From an uncultured Bacteroidia bacterium (GTDB taxonomy: Bacteria > Bacteroidota > Bacteroidia > J057 > CALAJH01), in the NCBI GenBank assembly GCA_937922655.1, contig CALAJH010000062.1, positions 1 through 58,460 of the forward strand: a DNA stretch of 58,460 nucleotides, read 5' to 3'. Below the pieces are notes generated by a model. It was not told the origin of the DNA and made no database searches. It saw only the letters and a list, made by a program, of their open reading frames with translations. Positions 1 to 9,367 of this stretch are shown one piece after another. Within the stretch, counting starts at the first letter, position 1. Each line of letters starts with the position of its first letter. Both the position numbers and the translations under genes were made by a program.

Positions 1-64
1 GAATCCATTATGTATGTGTTGAATTTATAAAAATAAATAAAATTTACAAAAATCAGTAAAAAAG

Positions 65-2974
65 ATGAGAAAATTGCTATTGTTAGCGCTGGCCGTGTTG
101 GTAACGACGTCGTCGGAAGTTTTAGCCCAAAGACGGGTAAACATCGTACACGTCGGCCTCGGCGCTCCCGCCGTAAATGTTGTCGCCAACGGCACGACCG
201 TCGCCGCGGGGCTTAATTATTTGCAAGCCACGGGCATCTTGGCGGTGGACAATCTTTTGGGCGGCGGCAACGATTTGAACGTTCAAATCCTTGCCGAAGG
301 CGGCTCCAACCCCGTTTTGAGCCGAACCCTTACCTTCACCCAAGCGCAAGAAGACCTCTACGTGGTTGTAGCGGGTAATGCGCTCGGTTTGTTTGAATTG
401 CCCCCACTTGGGATTTACATCCAAAACACAGATTTTGATTTGCCCACAGGCGAGTCGAATTTCGACGTTTTTCATGCCGCGTCCATCGGTATTCCCGTAC
501 AAATCAGCCTCAACGGCCAGGTTGCCGTATCGGAATTGTCGTTTGGCGAATTTATTCCCGAACCCGCGTCTTTGACCGCCGGCAATTACAACATCGATAT
601 TGCCGCCTCCGAAAACCCTACCCGTGCGTTATTCAAATATAACGTGGCCGTTGAAGAGGGGCTTAGCGGTCTGCTTTTTGCCGCCAATCCGTCGTTAACG
701 CGCCCTTTGCCCTTAGGCTTGTACGTCGTTATTAACGAAGCGGTTATACCTCTCAGCGGCGTTAACGAACAAAAAATACAGGTGGTACACAATTCGTTCA
801 ACGCTCCCCGAGTGGATGTTTTCGTGAACGGAAACCCCACTCCCGCCATCTCGGGGCTTGGTTTTCGCGAGGCTACCGCCTTTATTCCCGTGGGGGCGCT
901 CGCCGGCCCGAACTCTCAAATCACCGTGGACTTGGCGCCTGCGGGCGCGGGTATTGCCGCGTCGGTCTTAAACAAGACCATAGAATTTTACTTTCATACC
1001 GAAGAGACTTACGTAGTGGCCGCCGGCCCGCTCGCCGGCTTGGATTTATACAATGCACCGACCGGTTATTATTTTTCGCCCAACGACAACGTTGCACAAA
1101 TCGACCTTTTCCACGGCGTATCCGATGCGCCTATTGTAGACGTTCGTGCTTGCGGCGATGTGGCATACGATGGTTTGGGGCCGTACGAGTTCTCCGATGA
1201 GCCTCTGGAAGTACCCGCCGGAACTTACGACCTAGACGTTACCGCCGCCGGCGAATCGAATCCCGTTTACAGCGCCACCGTCACGCTCAATTCTTCTTCA
1301 AAAGGCTTGGTCATCGCCTCCGGACTTCTCCAACCCGCTCCCGGGGAACCGGCATTCGGCCTTTTCCTCGTTCCTCCCTCGGGCGCCGATTTTATGCCTT
1401 TGGATACGCTGGTACGCTCCAAACAAAAAATACAAATCGTACATGCCTCCCCGGATGCGCCCGCCGTGGATATTTTCATCAACGGCAATCCCGTAGCCGC
1501 CGTCAGCAACTTAAAATTTAAAGAGGCAACGGGCGTGGTGAATATTGGCGATTTGAACGTCGTCCGTTGTGGAAAAGTGAATGTGAGCATCGCTCCCGCG
1601 GGCGCGGGCATCAGCCAAGCGGTCTACAATCAAACGTTGGAATTTACGTCTTCGGATGCGACGGCGTACGTAGTGGCTTCGGGTTTGCTGGCCGGCGGCG
1701 CCAATCCCTTTGATTTGTTCGTAACCGAGGGGGCGAATTTCGGTCCCGTTTCCGGCGGTGCGAAGGTTATTGCATTCCATGGTTCTCCGGACGCGCCTGC
1801 GGTGGACGTGCGCAGCGGTGGCTCCGCCGTTGTTTCCAACCTCGCTTTCGGCGACTTCAAGCCTTCCGGATACCTGACCCTTCCCGCCGGAGAATACGAA
1901 TTGGAAATTGCTCCCACGGCTACCTCCAACGCCGTGGCTTGCTTTAAGGCCGCGGTTACGAACGAAACGGTAGGCTTGATTCTGGCCAACGGTTTGCTAA
2001 ACGGATCGCCCCAATTTGGATTGAGTTTGGTTACCCCCACGGGAACGGTCGTGGACTTGTCCGCATGTCCGCCCTCGATTACCATTCAGGTTTTTCACAA
2101 CGTTCCGGACGCTCCGGCGGTGGATATTTTTGTAAACGACAACCCCGAACCGGCGATTCGCAATTTGGCGTTCCGCCAATCGTCCGCCCGATTGGATTAT
2201 CGCGGCCCGGCCAATGTTAATGTAAAAATCTTCCGTGCTGGGGACACCGGCCAACCGGTGTTTGAAAAGTCTTGGGATTTGTCGTCGGCCACGGGAGTTT
2301 ATTTGGTGGCGGCGGGCGAATTGAGCGGATCCAAACCCTTCGACGTATATGCCTACCCGAACGCACGTTTTGTCCCTGCGGGTTCCAAGGCCATTGTACA
2401 GGTCTTCCACGGTTCTCCCGACGCTCCCACGGTGGACGTTTACGTCAACGGAGACGTTGTCGTTCCGGGCTTGGCGTTTGGCGCCTTTGCGCCCAACTAT
2501 CTTGAAATTTCACCCGCTACTTACACCGTTGGTATCGCTCCTGCGGGCGAAGCCGTCATTGCCAACTTTGTTGCCCCGATTTCCCAGCCTGCCGCCGCCT
2601 TGGTGTTGGCTTCGGGCTATCTGAATCCGCCTACGGAAAACGACCCTGAATTTGGTTTGTTTGCCACTTTCTCTCCCGGCAACTGGATACCTTTGCCCGT
2701 CCAAACGAGTCGCGCGGCTTCCGCGCTGGCAAGCGCCGTTTCGGTCTTTCCCAATCCCGCCACCGACGTCGTTTACCTTGCCGCCGTGGATGTAAAAGCG
2801 TCCAACGCCGTACTTTCGCTCACCGACCTTTCCGGTAAAACCGTCTTGACCCAAAACGTATCTCTTACCGAAGGCGCCGTTGCCGTTGACGTTTCGAGTC
2901 TTGTACCCGGCTTGTACACCTATCGCCTTGCCGCCGGCGAACGTGCCAACTTCGGACGCATCGTCGTTAAATAA
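65..2974 (+). CDS. T9SS-secreted protein with about eight DUF4397 repeats
   Basis: 969 residues. A signal peptide covers about residues 1-21, ending at VLAQ. It is followed by about eight ~105-residue repeats, each opening with a strand of the type IQVVHxSPDAPAVDIFVNG, near residues 22, 130, 236, 344, 454, 566, 672 and 776. This is the DUF4397 pattern, a beta-sandwich family of cell-surface proteins. The last ~80 residues (VFPNPATDVVYL ... GLYTYRLAAG) are a type A T9SS sorting domain, so the protein should cross the outer membrane through T9SS and be anchored or released at the surface. The role is probably adhesion or matrix; no catalytic motif is visible. The ATG at 65 has an AT-rich leader and no clear Shine-Dalgarno. 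Two hairpins follow the stop codon. Confidence 0.9.
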   Translation: MRKLLLLALAVLVTTSSEVLAQRRVNIVHVGLGAPAVNVVANGTTVAAGLNYLQATGILAVDNLLGGGNDLNVQILAEGGSNPVLSRTLTFTQAQEDLYVVVAGNALGLFELPPLGIYIQNTDFDLPTGESNFDVFHAASIGIPVQISLNGQVAVSELSFGEFIPEPASLTAGNYNIDIAASENPTRALFKYNVAVEEGLSGLLFAANPSLTRPLPLGLYVVINEAVIPLSGVNEQKIQVVHNSFNAPRVDVFVNGNPTPAISGLGFREATAFIPVGALAGPNSQITVDLAPAGAGIAASVLNKTIEFYFHTEETYVVAAGPLAGLDLYNAPTGYYFSPNDNVAQIDLFHGVSDAPIVDVRACGDVAYDGLGPYEFSDEPLEVPAGTYDLDVTAAGESNPVYSATVTLNSSSKGLVIASGLLQPAPGEPAFGLFLVPPSGADFMPLDTLVRSKQKIQIVHASPDAPAVDIFINGNPVAAVSNLKFKEATGVVNIGDLNVVRCGKVNVSIAPAGAGISQAVYNQTLEFTSSDATAYVVASGLLAGGANPFDLFVTEGANFGPVSGGAKVIAFHGSPDAPAVDVRSGGSAVVSNLAFGDFKPSGYLTLPAGEYELEIAPTATSNAVACFKAAVTNETVGLILANGLLNGSPQFGLSLVTPTGTVVDLSACPPSITIQVFHNVPDAPAVDIFVNDNPEPAIRNLAFRQSSARLDYRGPANVNVKIFRAGDTGQPVFEKSWDLSSATGVYLVAAGELSGSKPFDVYAYPNARFVPAGSKAIVQVFHGSPDAPTVDVYVNGDVVVPGLAFGAFAPNYLEISPATYTVGIAPAGEAVIANFVAPISQPAAALVLASGYLNPPTENDPEFGLFATFSPGNWIPLPVQTSRAASALASAVSVFPNPATDVVYLAAVDVKASNAVLSLTDLSGKTVLTQNVSLTEGAVAVDVSSLVPGLYTYRLAAGERANFGRIVVK

Positions 2975-2986
2975 CGCTCTTTCGCG

Positions 2987-3013
2987 CACGTCCCCCACAA
3001 TGTGGGGGACGTG
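2987..3013. repeat. Perfect inverted repeat after the DUF4397 gene
   Basis: Arms CACGTCCCCCACA and TGTGGGGGACGTG form a long GC-rich hairpin with almost no loop, 12 bases after the stop codon. There is no T-tract, so by itself it is more likely a 3' stabilising stem or a bidirectional element than a terminator. A proper terminator follows at 3031. Confidence 0.7.
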
Positions 3014-3030
3014 TTATATGTGAAATCCGG

Positions 3031-3057
3031 GCGCCCCCGAAAGGGGGCGTTTTTTTA
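3031..3057 (+). terminator. Intrinsic terminator of the DUF4397 gene
   Basis: Stem GCGCCCCC / GGGGGCG with a GAAA-type loop, followed directly by a T-run. This is a textbook rho-independent terminator for the gene ending at 2974. Confidence 0.88.
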
Positions 3058-3315
3058 TTTTCAAATGTTTATGCCGAAAACCACGTTTTCTAGGACAAAA
3101 ATCAACAACAGTACCAATGTTTATTGTAAACATTGGACTTTTTGGTATCCCTGTTTCTTAAACTAATTTCAGGGTCATACAAGAATATCGTTTTATCGTT
3201 TAATTTTTTGCTTTGACCGAAAAGTTGTGCGTTTCACGACGTTATCAACTAATTTTGCGTCATCAACATTTCGCCTATTTGAAAAATTTTATATCATAAT
3301 CATTATTTATTATCA

Positions 3316-6300
3316 ATGATGAATAGAAATTTATTATCCCCGGCGACCTCGCGTGCATTATGCGCGTTGATGAGTCTGCTATGGTGGTGGGCGGGGCCGG
3401 ATCCGGCTTTTGCCCGGGAAGGTTCAGCCCGATGGCGCGTTGATTGCGCGCTTGACGTTGAAATTATCAATTCCTCGCCGCTTATATGCTTCGGGGGATC
3501 GGTAATGTTGGAGACGGCGGTAACGGGAAATTCCGGGGCCGTCACGTATTCATGGTCGCCCGCCGCAGGCTTGGACGACCCCACGTCGCCCAATCCTACG
3601 GCCAATCCCGCCGTTACCACTACCTACACCGTGACCGCCACCGACGAAGCCATGTGTACCGACGTGGCCACGGTTACCGTTTACGCCGCTCCGGCTGCAC
3701 TTTCCGCTTTTCCCGTAGCCAACGGGAACGTGAACGCCTCCGTCGTCATTGGCAATATCGCTTATGTCGGCGGTTCTTTTACCCAGTTTGGCGGAATGCC
3801 GCGCAACCGCTTGGCCGCCGTGGATTTGAACTCGGGGATGGTTACCTCGTGGGACCCCGGCGCCAACAACACCGTTTTCGCCCTTGAAACCGACGGAACG
3901 AACATTTACGTTGGCGGCCAATTTACCATTTTAGGGGGAGGCGTTCGTCGTCGTGCGGGAGCCTTAACGCCCGGGGGGGTTTTGACCTCCTTTGACCCCG
4001 ACGCAAATTCGATTGTACGCGCCATCGCGTTGTCCGGCGCTACGGCGTACTTGGGCGGTGAATTTACCGACGTTGGTTCGGGTTCCGGTAAGCAACGTCT
4101 CGCGGCCGTGAACAAAACCACCGGCGCCGTCGATATGACCTTTACCGCCAACGCCAACAACACCGTACGCGCCCTTTTGGTGGAGGGCGGAACGCTCTAT
4201 GTTGGCGGAGACTTTAATCTTATTCAAAGCACAACCCGTAATCGTGTCGCCGCCATTGACCTTGCAACGGGTAATCTTACGGGCTTCAACCCCAATGTCA
4301 ACAATTCCGTTCGCGCCCTTGCTTCGCACGGTGGATTCATCTACTTGGGCGGCGACTTCACACAAGTCTCGAGTCTTTCGCGTCCCCGCTTGGCGCGTGT
4401 CAATCCCGTAACGGGAGCTCCCGACGCATTTATCCCTTCGCCCAACAATACCGTTACCGAAATCAATATCTCGGGCAACGTTCTTTATTTTGGCGGTTCG
4501 TTTTCCTCGGTATTTTCGTCTTCGCGTGCCAACGTTGCGGCCATCGACCTGACCACCGATGCTCTCAAACCATGGAATCCGTCGGCGAACAACACCGTCC
4601 AAACCATTTTTGGTTACGGTTGCCGTATATTTTTCGGCGGCGCGTTTACCGTCGCCGACGGCCGCAACGCCGAAAATTTTGTGGCCGTAAACGATGGCGA
4701 AGTTCCCACAGTTTCCGTTTCCGGCCCTTCGAACCATTGTCCCGGCACTCCCAGCACCTTGACCGCAAGCGGTGCAACGCAGTATTTGTGGTGCAATACC
4801 GCCGAAACCACCGCCTCCATTGACGTTGACCCCGCCATGACCACCAACTATACCGTCGCGGCGATTGTTGGCGGCTGCGTGGTTACCGCCGAATTTACTT
4901 TGAATGTTTCGGGAGCGGCTTCGGTTACCATCACCGGCGACACCGAAGGATGCGTTGGCGAAACGCTTGTTCTCGACGCCGGTCCCGGTTTTGTGTCCTA
5001 TCAGTGGTTCAAAGACGGCAACCCGCTTACCGGCGAAACGTCGCAAACTCTTTCCGTTACCACCTCCGGCCTTTATTCCGTTGACGTTCTCAATGATTTC
5101 GGATGCTCCGATTCCGACGAAGTAACGGTAGTGTTTCATCCTTTGCCGACGGTGGACGCGGGTTCCGACGTTACAATATGCGTGGGTCAATCGACGACTT
5201 TGACCGCTTCGGGCGCGGACAGCTATGTTTGGGAACCGGGTTCGTTGCCGGGTGCGTCGGTGAGCGTTTCCCCCGTTGTTACGACGACGTACACGGTCAC
5301 GGGAACGGATGCGAACAGCTGTCAAAACACGGATGTCGTGACGGTAACGGTCCATGCGCTTCCCGTGGTGAACGCGGGTTCGGACGTTACGATATGCGCG
5401 GGTCAATCGACGACCTTGACGGCTTCGGGTGCGGACAGCTATGTTTGGAATCCGGGCGCTTTGCCGGGCGCTTCGGTGAGCGTATCTCCTGTTGTTACGA
5501 CGACTTATACGGTGACGGGGACGGATGCCAACGGCTGTACGAATACGGACGAGGTCGTGGTGACGGTTAATGCGTTGCCGACGGTTTCGGTGTCTCCCGC
5601 ATCGGTTTCGATTAATTTAGGCGATTTCACGACCTTGACGGCTTCGGGCGCTTCATCTTACGTATGGATGCCGGGAAGTTTGTCGGGCGCGTCGGTGAGC
5701 GTATCTCCCGCTTCGACGACGACGTACACGGTCACGGGAACGGATGCCAACGGATGCGTGAATACGGCGACGGTGGAAGTAACGGTCAATCCCGTATGTT
5801 CGGCGCCGACGGGAATTTCTCAAACGCCGGCGGGTGTGGGTAAACGCCTCATTTCTTGGAATGCGACGCCGGGCGCGGTATCGTATGCGTTGGCTTACGG
5901 CCCGATAACCCAACTTCCCTCGACGTGGACGACGGTCATCGTCAATGCGCCGACAACCAACCGTCTTCTGGAAAGTCTCAGCCCAACGGTAACCTATCGC
6001 GCACGCGTTTTGGCCAACTGCACCTCGCCCGTCACCAACACGGCGCCGACGGCGGGTTCTTCGGTATGGTCGTCGACGACGTCGTCGTTCAAACCCTCGT
6101 CCCGGATTGCGGAAAATATTTTGGATAAAGCGTCGTTGTCGCTTTATCCTAATCCCAACAAAGGCGCGTTTGAAATCAAGGTTGCGGCTTTGACGGGAAT
6201 GGCGACGCTCGAAGTCTATGACGCGATGGGGCGTGTGGTTTATTCGTCCAAATTTGAATTGTCGGGTTCGGACCAAATCCCCGTGGTTTTGTCGAATGCG

Positions 6301-6372
6301 GCCGGCGGGGTTTACGCCGTTAAATTGACGGTTGGCGAACGCGGCTTTACCGCCAAAACGGTGGTCGAATAA
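3316..6372 (+). CDS. T9SS-secreted propeller and Ig-like repeat protein
   Basis: 1018 residues. An N-terminal signal peptide ends near residue 34. A PKD/Ig-like domain comes first (~45-125), then about six delta-60-like propeller repeats (~128-465) with the pattern GGxFT..G...R..LAAVD..TG. Several Ig-like domains follow (~470-830). Three of them are nearly identical (TYTVTGTDANGC motif). A fibronectin-like segment and a T9SS type A sorting domain (LYPNPNKGAFEI ... GGVYAVKLTVG) end the protein. It is likely an exported surface adhesin or matrix protein. The tandem Ig-like units, ~216 bp apart, suggest recent duplication. Third-position base use changes near 5150 from C-rich to G-rich. Confidence 0.88.
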   Translation: MMNRNLLSPATSRALCALMSLLWWWAGPDPAFAREGSARWRVDCALDVEIINSSPLICFGGSVMLETAVTGNSGAVTYSWSPAAGLDDPTSPNPTANPAVTTTYTVTATDEAMCTDVATVTVYAAPAALSAFPVANGNVNASVVIGNIAYVGGSFTQFGGMPRNRLAAVDLNSGMVTSWDPGANNTVFALETDGTNIYVGGQFTILGGGVRRRAGALTPGGVLTSFDPDANSIVRAIALSGATAYLGGEFTDVGSGSGKQRLAAVNKTTGAVDMTFTANANNTVRALLVEGGTLYVGGDFNLIQSTTRNRVAAIDLATGNLTGFNPNVNNSVRALASHGGFIYLGGDFTQVSSLSRPRLARVNPVTGAPDAFIPSPNNTVTEINISGNVLYFGGSFSSVFSSSRANVAAIDLTTDALKPWNPSANNTVQTIFGYGCRIFFGGAFTVADGRNAENFVAVNDGEVPTVSVSGPSNHCPGTPSTLTASGATQYLWCNTAETTASIDVDPAMTTNYTVAAIVGGCVVTAEFTLNVSGAASVTITGDTEGCVGETLVLDAGPGFVSYQWFKDGNPLTGETSQTLSVTTSGLYSVDVLNDFGCSDSDEVTVVFHPLPTVDAGSDVTICVGQSTTLTASGADSYVWEPGSLPGASVSVSPVVTTTYTVTGTDANSCQNTDVVTVTVHALPVVNAGSDVTICAGQSTTLTASGADSYVWNPGALPGASVSVSPVVTTTYTVTGTDANGCTNTDEVVVTVNALPTVSVSPASVSINLGDFTTLTASGASSYVWMPGSLSGASVSVSPASTTTYTVTGTDANGCVNTATVEVTVNPVCSAPTGISQTPAGVGKRLISWNATPGAVSYALAYGPITQLPSTWTTVIVNAPTTNRLLESLSPTVTYRARVLANCTSPVTNTAPTAGSSVWSSTTSSFKPSSRIAENILDKASLSLYPNPNKGAFEIKVAALTGMATLEVYDAMGRVVYSSKFELSGSDQIPVVLSNAAGGVYAVKLTVGERGFTAKTVVE
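5161..5800 (+). repeat. Tandem Ig-like coding repeats (~216-bp period)
   Basis: Copies starting at about 5161 and 5377 align almost base for base: GGTTCCGACGTTACAATATG against GGTTCGGACGTTACGATATG. A more divergent third copy runs from about 5590. Each unit encodes a ~72-residue Ig-like domain. High nucleotide identity points to recent expansion or gene conversion. Confidence 0.8.
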
Positions 6373-6395
6373 GTCGTATCCGCTTAAAAAAACGA

Positions 6396-6428
6396 AAGGG
6401 CCGAACGAGGTTGTTCGGCCCTTTTTTT
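6396..6428 (+). terminator. Intrinsic terminator, convergent intergenic region
   Basis: Stem AAAGGGCCGAAC / GTTCGGCCCTTT with a short loop and a T-run, 24 bases after the stop codon at 6372. The opposite strand also carries an A/T flank, so it may act for the convergent gene as well. Confidence 0.88.
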
Positions 6429-6579
6429 GTCGAAAAACGCCCTGGAATAGACGAAAAGAAATCATTTTTGGCGTTGGTGTTAAGCAGCAATACGCTAAAC
6501 CGAATTTTTTCTTGTTTGGGTGTAATTTGGCGGGATTTGAAATTTTAGAAACGGTTCTTGTTCGCGTTCTCGGCTTTCG

Positions 6580-9147
6580 TTAGTCTTTTTCAAACTCGTC
6601 GTGGCCGCCCAAAAAGCGGTGGGTCAGTTTTTCGACGGGGTTGAGCATCACGGCCAGCGAGACGTTCAACGCCAATTTGACCAACGGAATACCGTAAGAG
6701 TAGTTGTCCAAATAGTTTTCGATGACCAAACTAATGACCTCGAAAATTAAAATGAGGGTGGCGAAGGTGAAAACCGTGGCCAAACGGGAGCGTTTGCGTG
6801 TTCGACGAAGGTAGTGCGCCGTAAACAACAACGTGATTAAAAACAACATTTCAACGACGTAAAACCAAAGCGTATCCCAAAACGGCGGGTAGATTTTGAT
6901 GTACATGCGCCGGACTTTGTCGGAAAAGACGCCGTCTTCGTTGGCGGCGATGACTTCGAAGACGTAGTCTCCGGGTTCGAGGTTCGGATAGCGCACGATG
7001 TATCCTTCGAGGTTGCGGATTTGCACCCAGTCGCGGTCTACGCCCACCATACGGTAACGGATTTTATTGTTTGCGGGGTTGAAGTAATTGACGGCGGCGA
7101 GGGAAAAGCCGATGCTCGATTGGTCGTATTCCAAAAAAAGTCGATTTTTGTAGAATATCGAGGAGTCGGCGTGGGTTTCTTTGTCGTCGATGTAAAACTT
7201 GACGATGGCGGGCAGTGTGGGTAATGAGCTTTGAACGATTTCTTGAGGGAAAAAGAAATTGAGGCCGTTGGGGCCGCCGAAATAGAGTCGGCCTTGCTTG
7301 TCGCGAAGGGCGACGCCGTCGTGAAAGACGTTGGACTGAAGGCCGTGTTCATGGTTGTAATGGACGCCGGAGCGCAGGCGGGGGTTCCATCGGGTCAGGC
7401 CTTTTTCGTGGGCCACCCAAAGTTCTTCGCCGTCGCCGGGTAAAATCGAGGCGATGTTCGCGCCCGCCAAACCGGAATTTCGTCCGAAAACAAAAAAGCG
7501 TTCGTCTTTGAAAAGGTGAAGCCCGTTTCGGGTGCCGATCCACAAGCCTTCGGGCGTGGCCAACAAATGGGTAACGATTTCGTCGGCCATGCCGTCGGTG
7601 ACGGTGTAGCGACGGTAAGTTCCGTCGGCCGTTCGCCGCACCACGCCTTTGTCCGTCGCCATCCATAGCGAACCGTCGGGCATGACGGCCATCGAACGCA
7701 CTTCGGGCCAACGCTCCAAACCGAACTTTTCGAATGCGAACTTTTCCCAACGGCCCGCCTTGAAACGAAAAAGCAACGAGTCATCGCCAAAGAACCACAT
7801 GCATTTGCCCATTGTATCCTCGGCAACGGCGCCGAGAGCCGTACGGTCGAGATGCTCTTTGGCGCCGTCGTTCGTCCATTCGACCACGCCCAAACTCAAT
7901 CCGACCCAAACCGTACCGTGTCGGTCGCCATGCAAAAAAGTGGTGCCGAACAAATCTTCGACAAACGGATAACGCTCTTTGTCCAAGCGTTTGACGACGT
8001 TCTTTTTGGGGTCGTAAACGCTGATGCCGTTGAGCGCCGCAATAACGACTTGGCCTTTGCCGTTTTCGCACACGGCTTTGATGTAATTGTCGGTGAGGCT
8101 GGCAACGTTGTTGGGCTTGTTTTGGAGGGTGTGAAATTTTTTAAGCCTCGGAACGACTTTTGAAATCCCCAAAGCCGTTGCAATCCATGCCACCCCGTTG
8201 CCATCGACCGTGATTTTTTTGATTTGATTGTTGCAAAGCGAGCGGGTGTTTTCGGGGTCGTGTTTGAGGATGCGAACCTCGTCGCGTTCGGGATGGTAAA
8301 CGACGACGCCGTTGTCGGTGGTGCCTATCCAGAGTGCGCCGTCGGGTCCGATGGCTCCGGTGGTGATGAAAAAGCCGCTTTTTCGCCCCGCGTCGTCTTG
8401 GATGACGTTTTCGTAAACCTTCCATTTTCCCAATTGATAGCTCACCACCTCCGAACCCAAGAGCCATATTCTGCCGCTTTTGTCTTCGACGATGGCGGAA
8501 ATTCTGTCCAAATCGTCGAAAGTTACGCCGTTTTTGCCGACGGTGTCGGTATAAACGGCCGTGGGCGTACCGTTCGAAAGCTTATACGGTCCTTTGCCCT
8601 CGGTGCCGAACCAAATTTCCCCGTTTTTGAGGACGGTGATGCAATTGACGGGCGCCGGCGTGGGAATGAACGTAAAAGTCGTTTCGTCTTTTTTTTTGTA
8701 GGCCAGTCCTTCGAGGGTGCCGCCCCATATTCCTCCCGACGAATCCGCGGCCACGCAGTCTATCGTCAATTTTTTTTTGGCGGTATATTCGGGGGTAAAG
8801 GTTCGGAAGCCGCCCGTGAAGGGGCTGTAAGCGGCAAAGCCGTACAGCCGCGCCATCCAGAACAGACCGTTGGGCGCGATGGTTACTTCTCCGATTGAGG
8901 TGCGCGTCAAGGAAAAGTGGTCGCTGGCGTTGCGGGTGTAAATTCGATAATTGAGGCCGTCGTAACGGCGAAGGCCCGCATCGCCGGTGAACCAGACGTA
9001 GCCGTCGGCGTCGATGCAAATCCCGTTGACGCTGTTCGACGGCAGGCCCGTATCTTCGTCCAACGTGGCGAAAAGATAGTCTTGTGCTTGGGCTCCGGCC
9101 CCCCACGCCCATAGCCATGCCGTTATTGCATATCGGACGATTTTCAT
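6580..9147 (-). CDS. Membrane sensor with two-component-type propeller and Y_Y_Y domain, no kinase
   Basis: 855 residues from the ATG at 9147, chosen because it begins a signal peptide (MKIVRYAITAW...GAQAQ) and lies 7 bases after a -7 box. The body is a series of propeller blades of the two-component regulator type (GLPSNSVNGICIDADGYVWF, DGALWIGTTDNGV, DGSLWMATDKGV). A Y_Y_Y-type Ig domain follows (YRMVGVDRDWVQI ... NLEPGDYVFEVIAAN). Family members normally continue into a transmembrane helix and a histidine kinase or DNA-binding output. Here the C-terminus is instead about three hydrophobic helices and a short charged tail, with no HisKA/HATPase motifs. Signal output must therefore go through a partner, or the protein has lost signalling function. 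Confidence 0.82.
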   Translation of the reverse strand: MKIVRYAITAWLWAWGAGAQAQDYLFATLDEDTGLPSNSVNGICIDADGYVWFTGDAGLRRYDGLNYRIYTRNASDHFSLTRTSIGEVTIAPNGLFWMARLYGFAAYSPFTGGFRTFTPEYTAKKKLTIDCVAADSSGGIWGGTLEGLAYKKKDETTFTFIPTPAPVNCITVLKNGEIWFGTEGKGPYKLSNGTPTAVYTDTVGKNGVTFDDLDRISAIVEDKSGRIWLLGSEVVSYQLGKWKVYENVIQDDAGRKSGFFITTGAIGPDGALWIGTTDNGVVVYHPERDEVRILKHDPENTRSLCNNQIKKITVDGNGVAWIATALGISKVVPRLKKFHTLQNKPNNVASLTDNYIKAVCENGKGQVVIAALNGISVYDPKKNVVKRLDKERYPFVEDLFGTTFLHGDRHGTVWVGLSLGVVEWTNDGAKEHLDRTALGAVAEDTMGKCMWFFGDDSLLFRFKAGRWEKFAFEKFGLERWPEVRSMAVMPDGSLWMATDKGVVRRTADGTYRRYTVTDGMADEIVTHLLATPEGLWIGTRNGLHLFKDERFFVFGRNSGLAGANIASILPGDGEELWVAHEKGLTRWNPRLRSGVHYNHEHGLQSNVFHDGVALRDKQGRLYFGGPNGLNFFFPQEIVQSSLPTLPAIVKFYIDDKETHADSSIFYKNRLFLEYDQSSIGFSLAAVNYFNPANNKIRYRMVGVDRDWVQIRNLEGYIVRYPNLEPGDYVFEVIAANEDGVFSDKVRRMYIKIYPPFWDTLWFYVVEMLFLITLLFTAHYLRRTRKRSRLATVFTFATLILIFEVISLVIENYLDNYSYGIPLVKLALNVSLAVMLNPVEKLTHRFLGGHDEFEKD

Positions 9148-9154
9148 CTTGAGG

Positions 9155-9162
9155 CAAAGATA
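9155..9162 (-). promoter_or_regulatory. -7 box TATCTTTG for the propeller sensor
   Basis: On the minus strand TATCTTTG matches the Bacteroidota sigma-A -7 consensus TAnnTTTG exactly and ends 7 bases before the ATG at 9147, giving a transcript with almost no leader. Confidence 0.65.
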
Positions 9163-9336
9163 AAAAATAAACGAACCCGAACGAATAAAGCGCCGCATTA
9201 TTTTTGGCCTCGCGGGCAAGCGCCGGCAAACGACCGCGTAAAGCGGGCAAAGATGAAAATTCGTCGCTCCTCCCCACGGCTCTTGTTTCCGGTTCCGTCG
9301 TTTGCACGCATATTTGCATGTTTGCGGCCCGATTGT

Positions 9337-9344
9337 TAATTTTG
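9337..9344 (+). promoter_or_regulatory. -7 box TAATTTTG for the THX gene
   Basis: Exact TAnnTTTG match 23 bases before the ATG at 9368. Confidence 0.6.
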
Positions 9345-9367
9345 CGAATCGTTTTTGAAATCAAAGC

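Larger units (their letters stand above)
2975..3315. other. Intergenic region with hairpins and an operator-like inverted repeat
   Basis: 341 bases without a gene. It holds the two hairpins at 2987-3057 and a perfect 10-bp inverted repeat with a 3-base spacer at 3114-3136 (arms CCAATGTTTA / TAAACATTGG). The rest is AT-rich leader for the next gene. No exact TAnnTTTG box was found close to the start at 3316. Confidence 0.5.

Noticed and set aside
2987-3057. CRISPR or repeat array after the first gene
   Set aside because: Only two different hairpins; no repeat-spacer periodicity here or elsewhere in the window.
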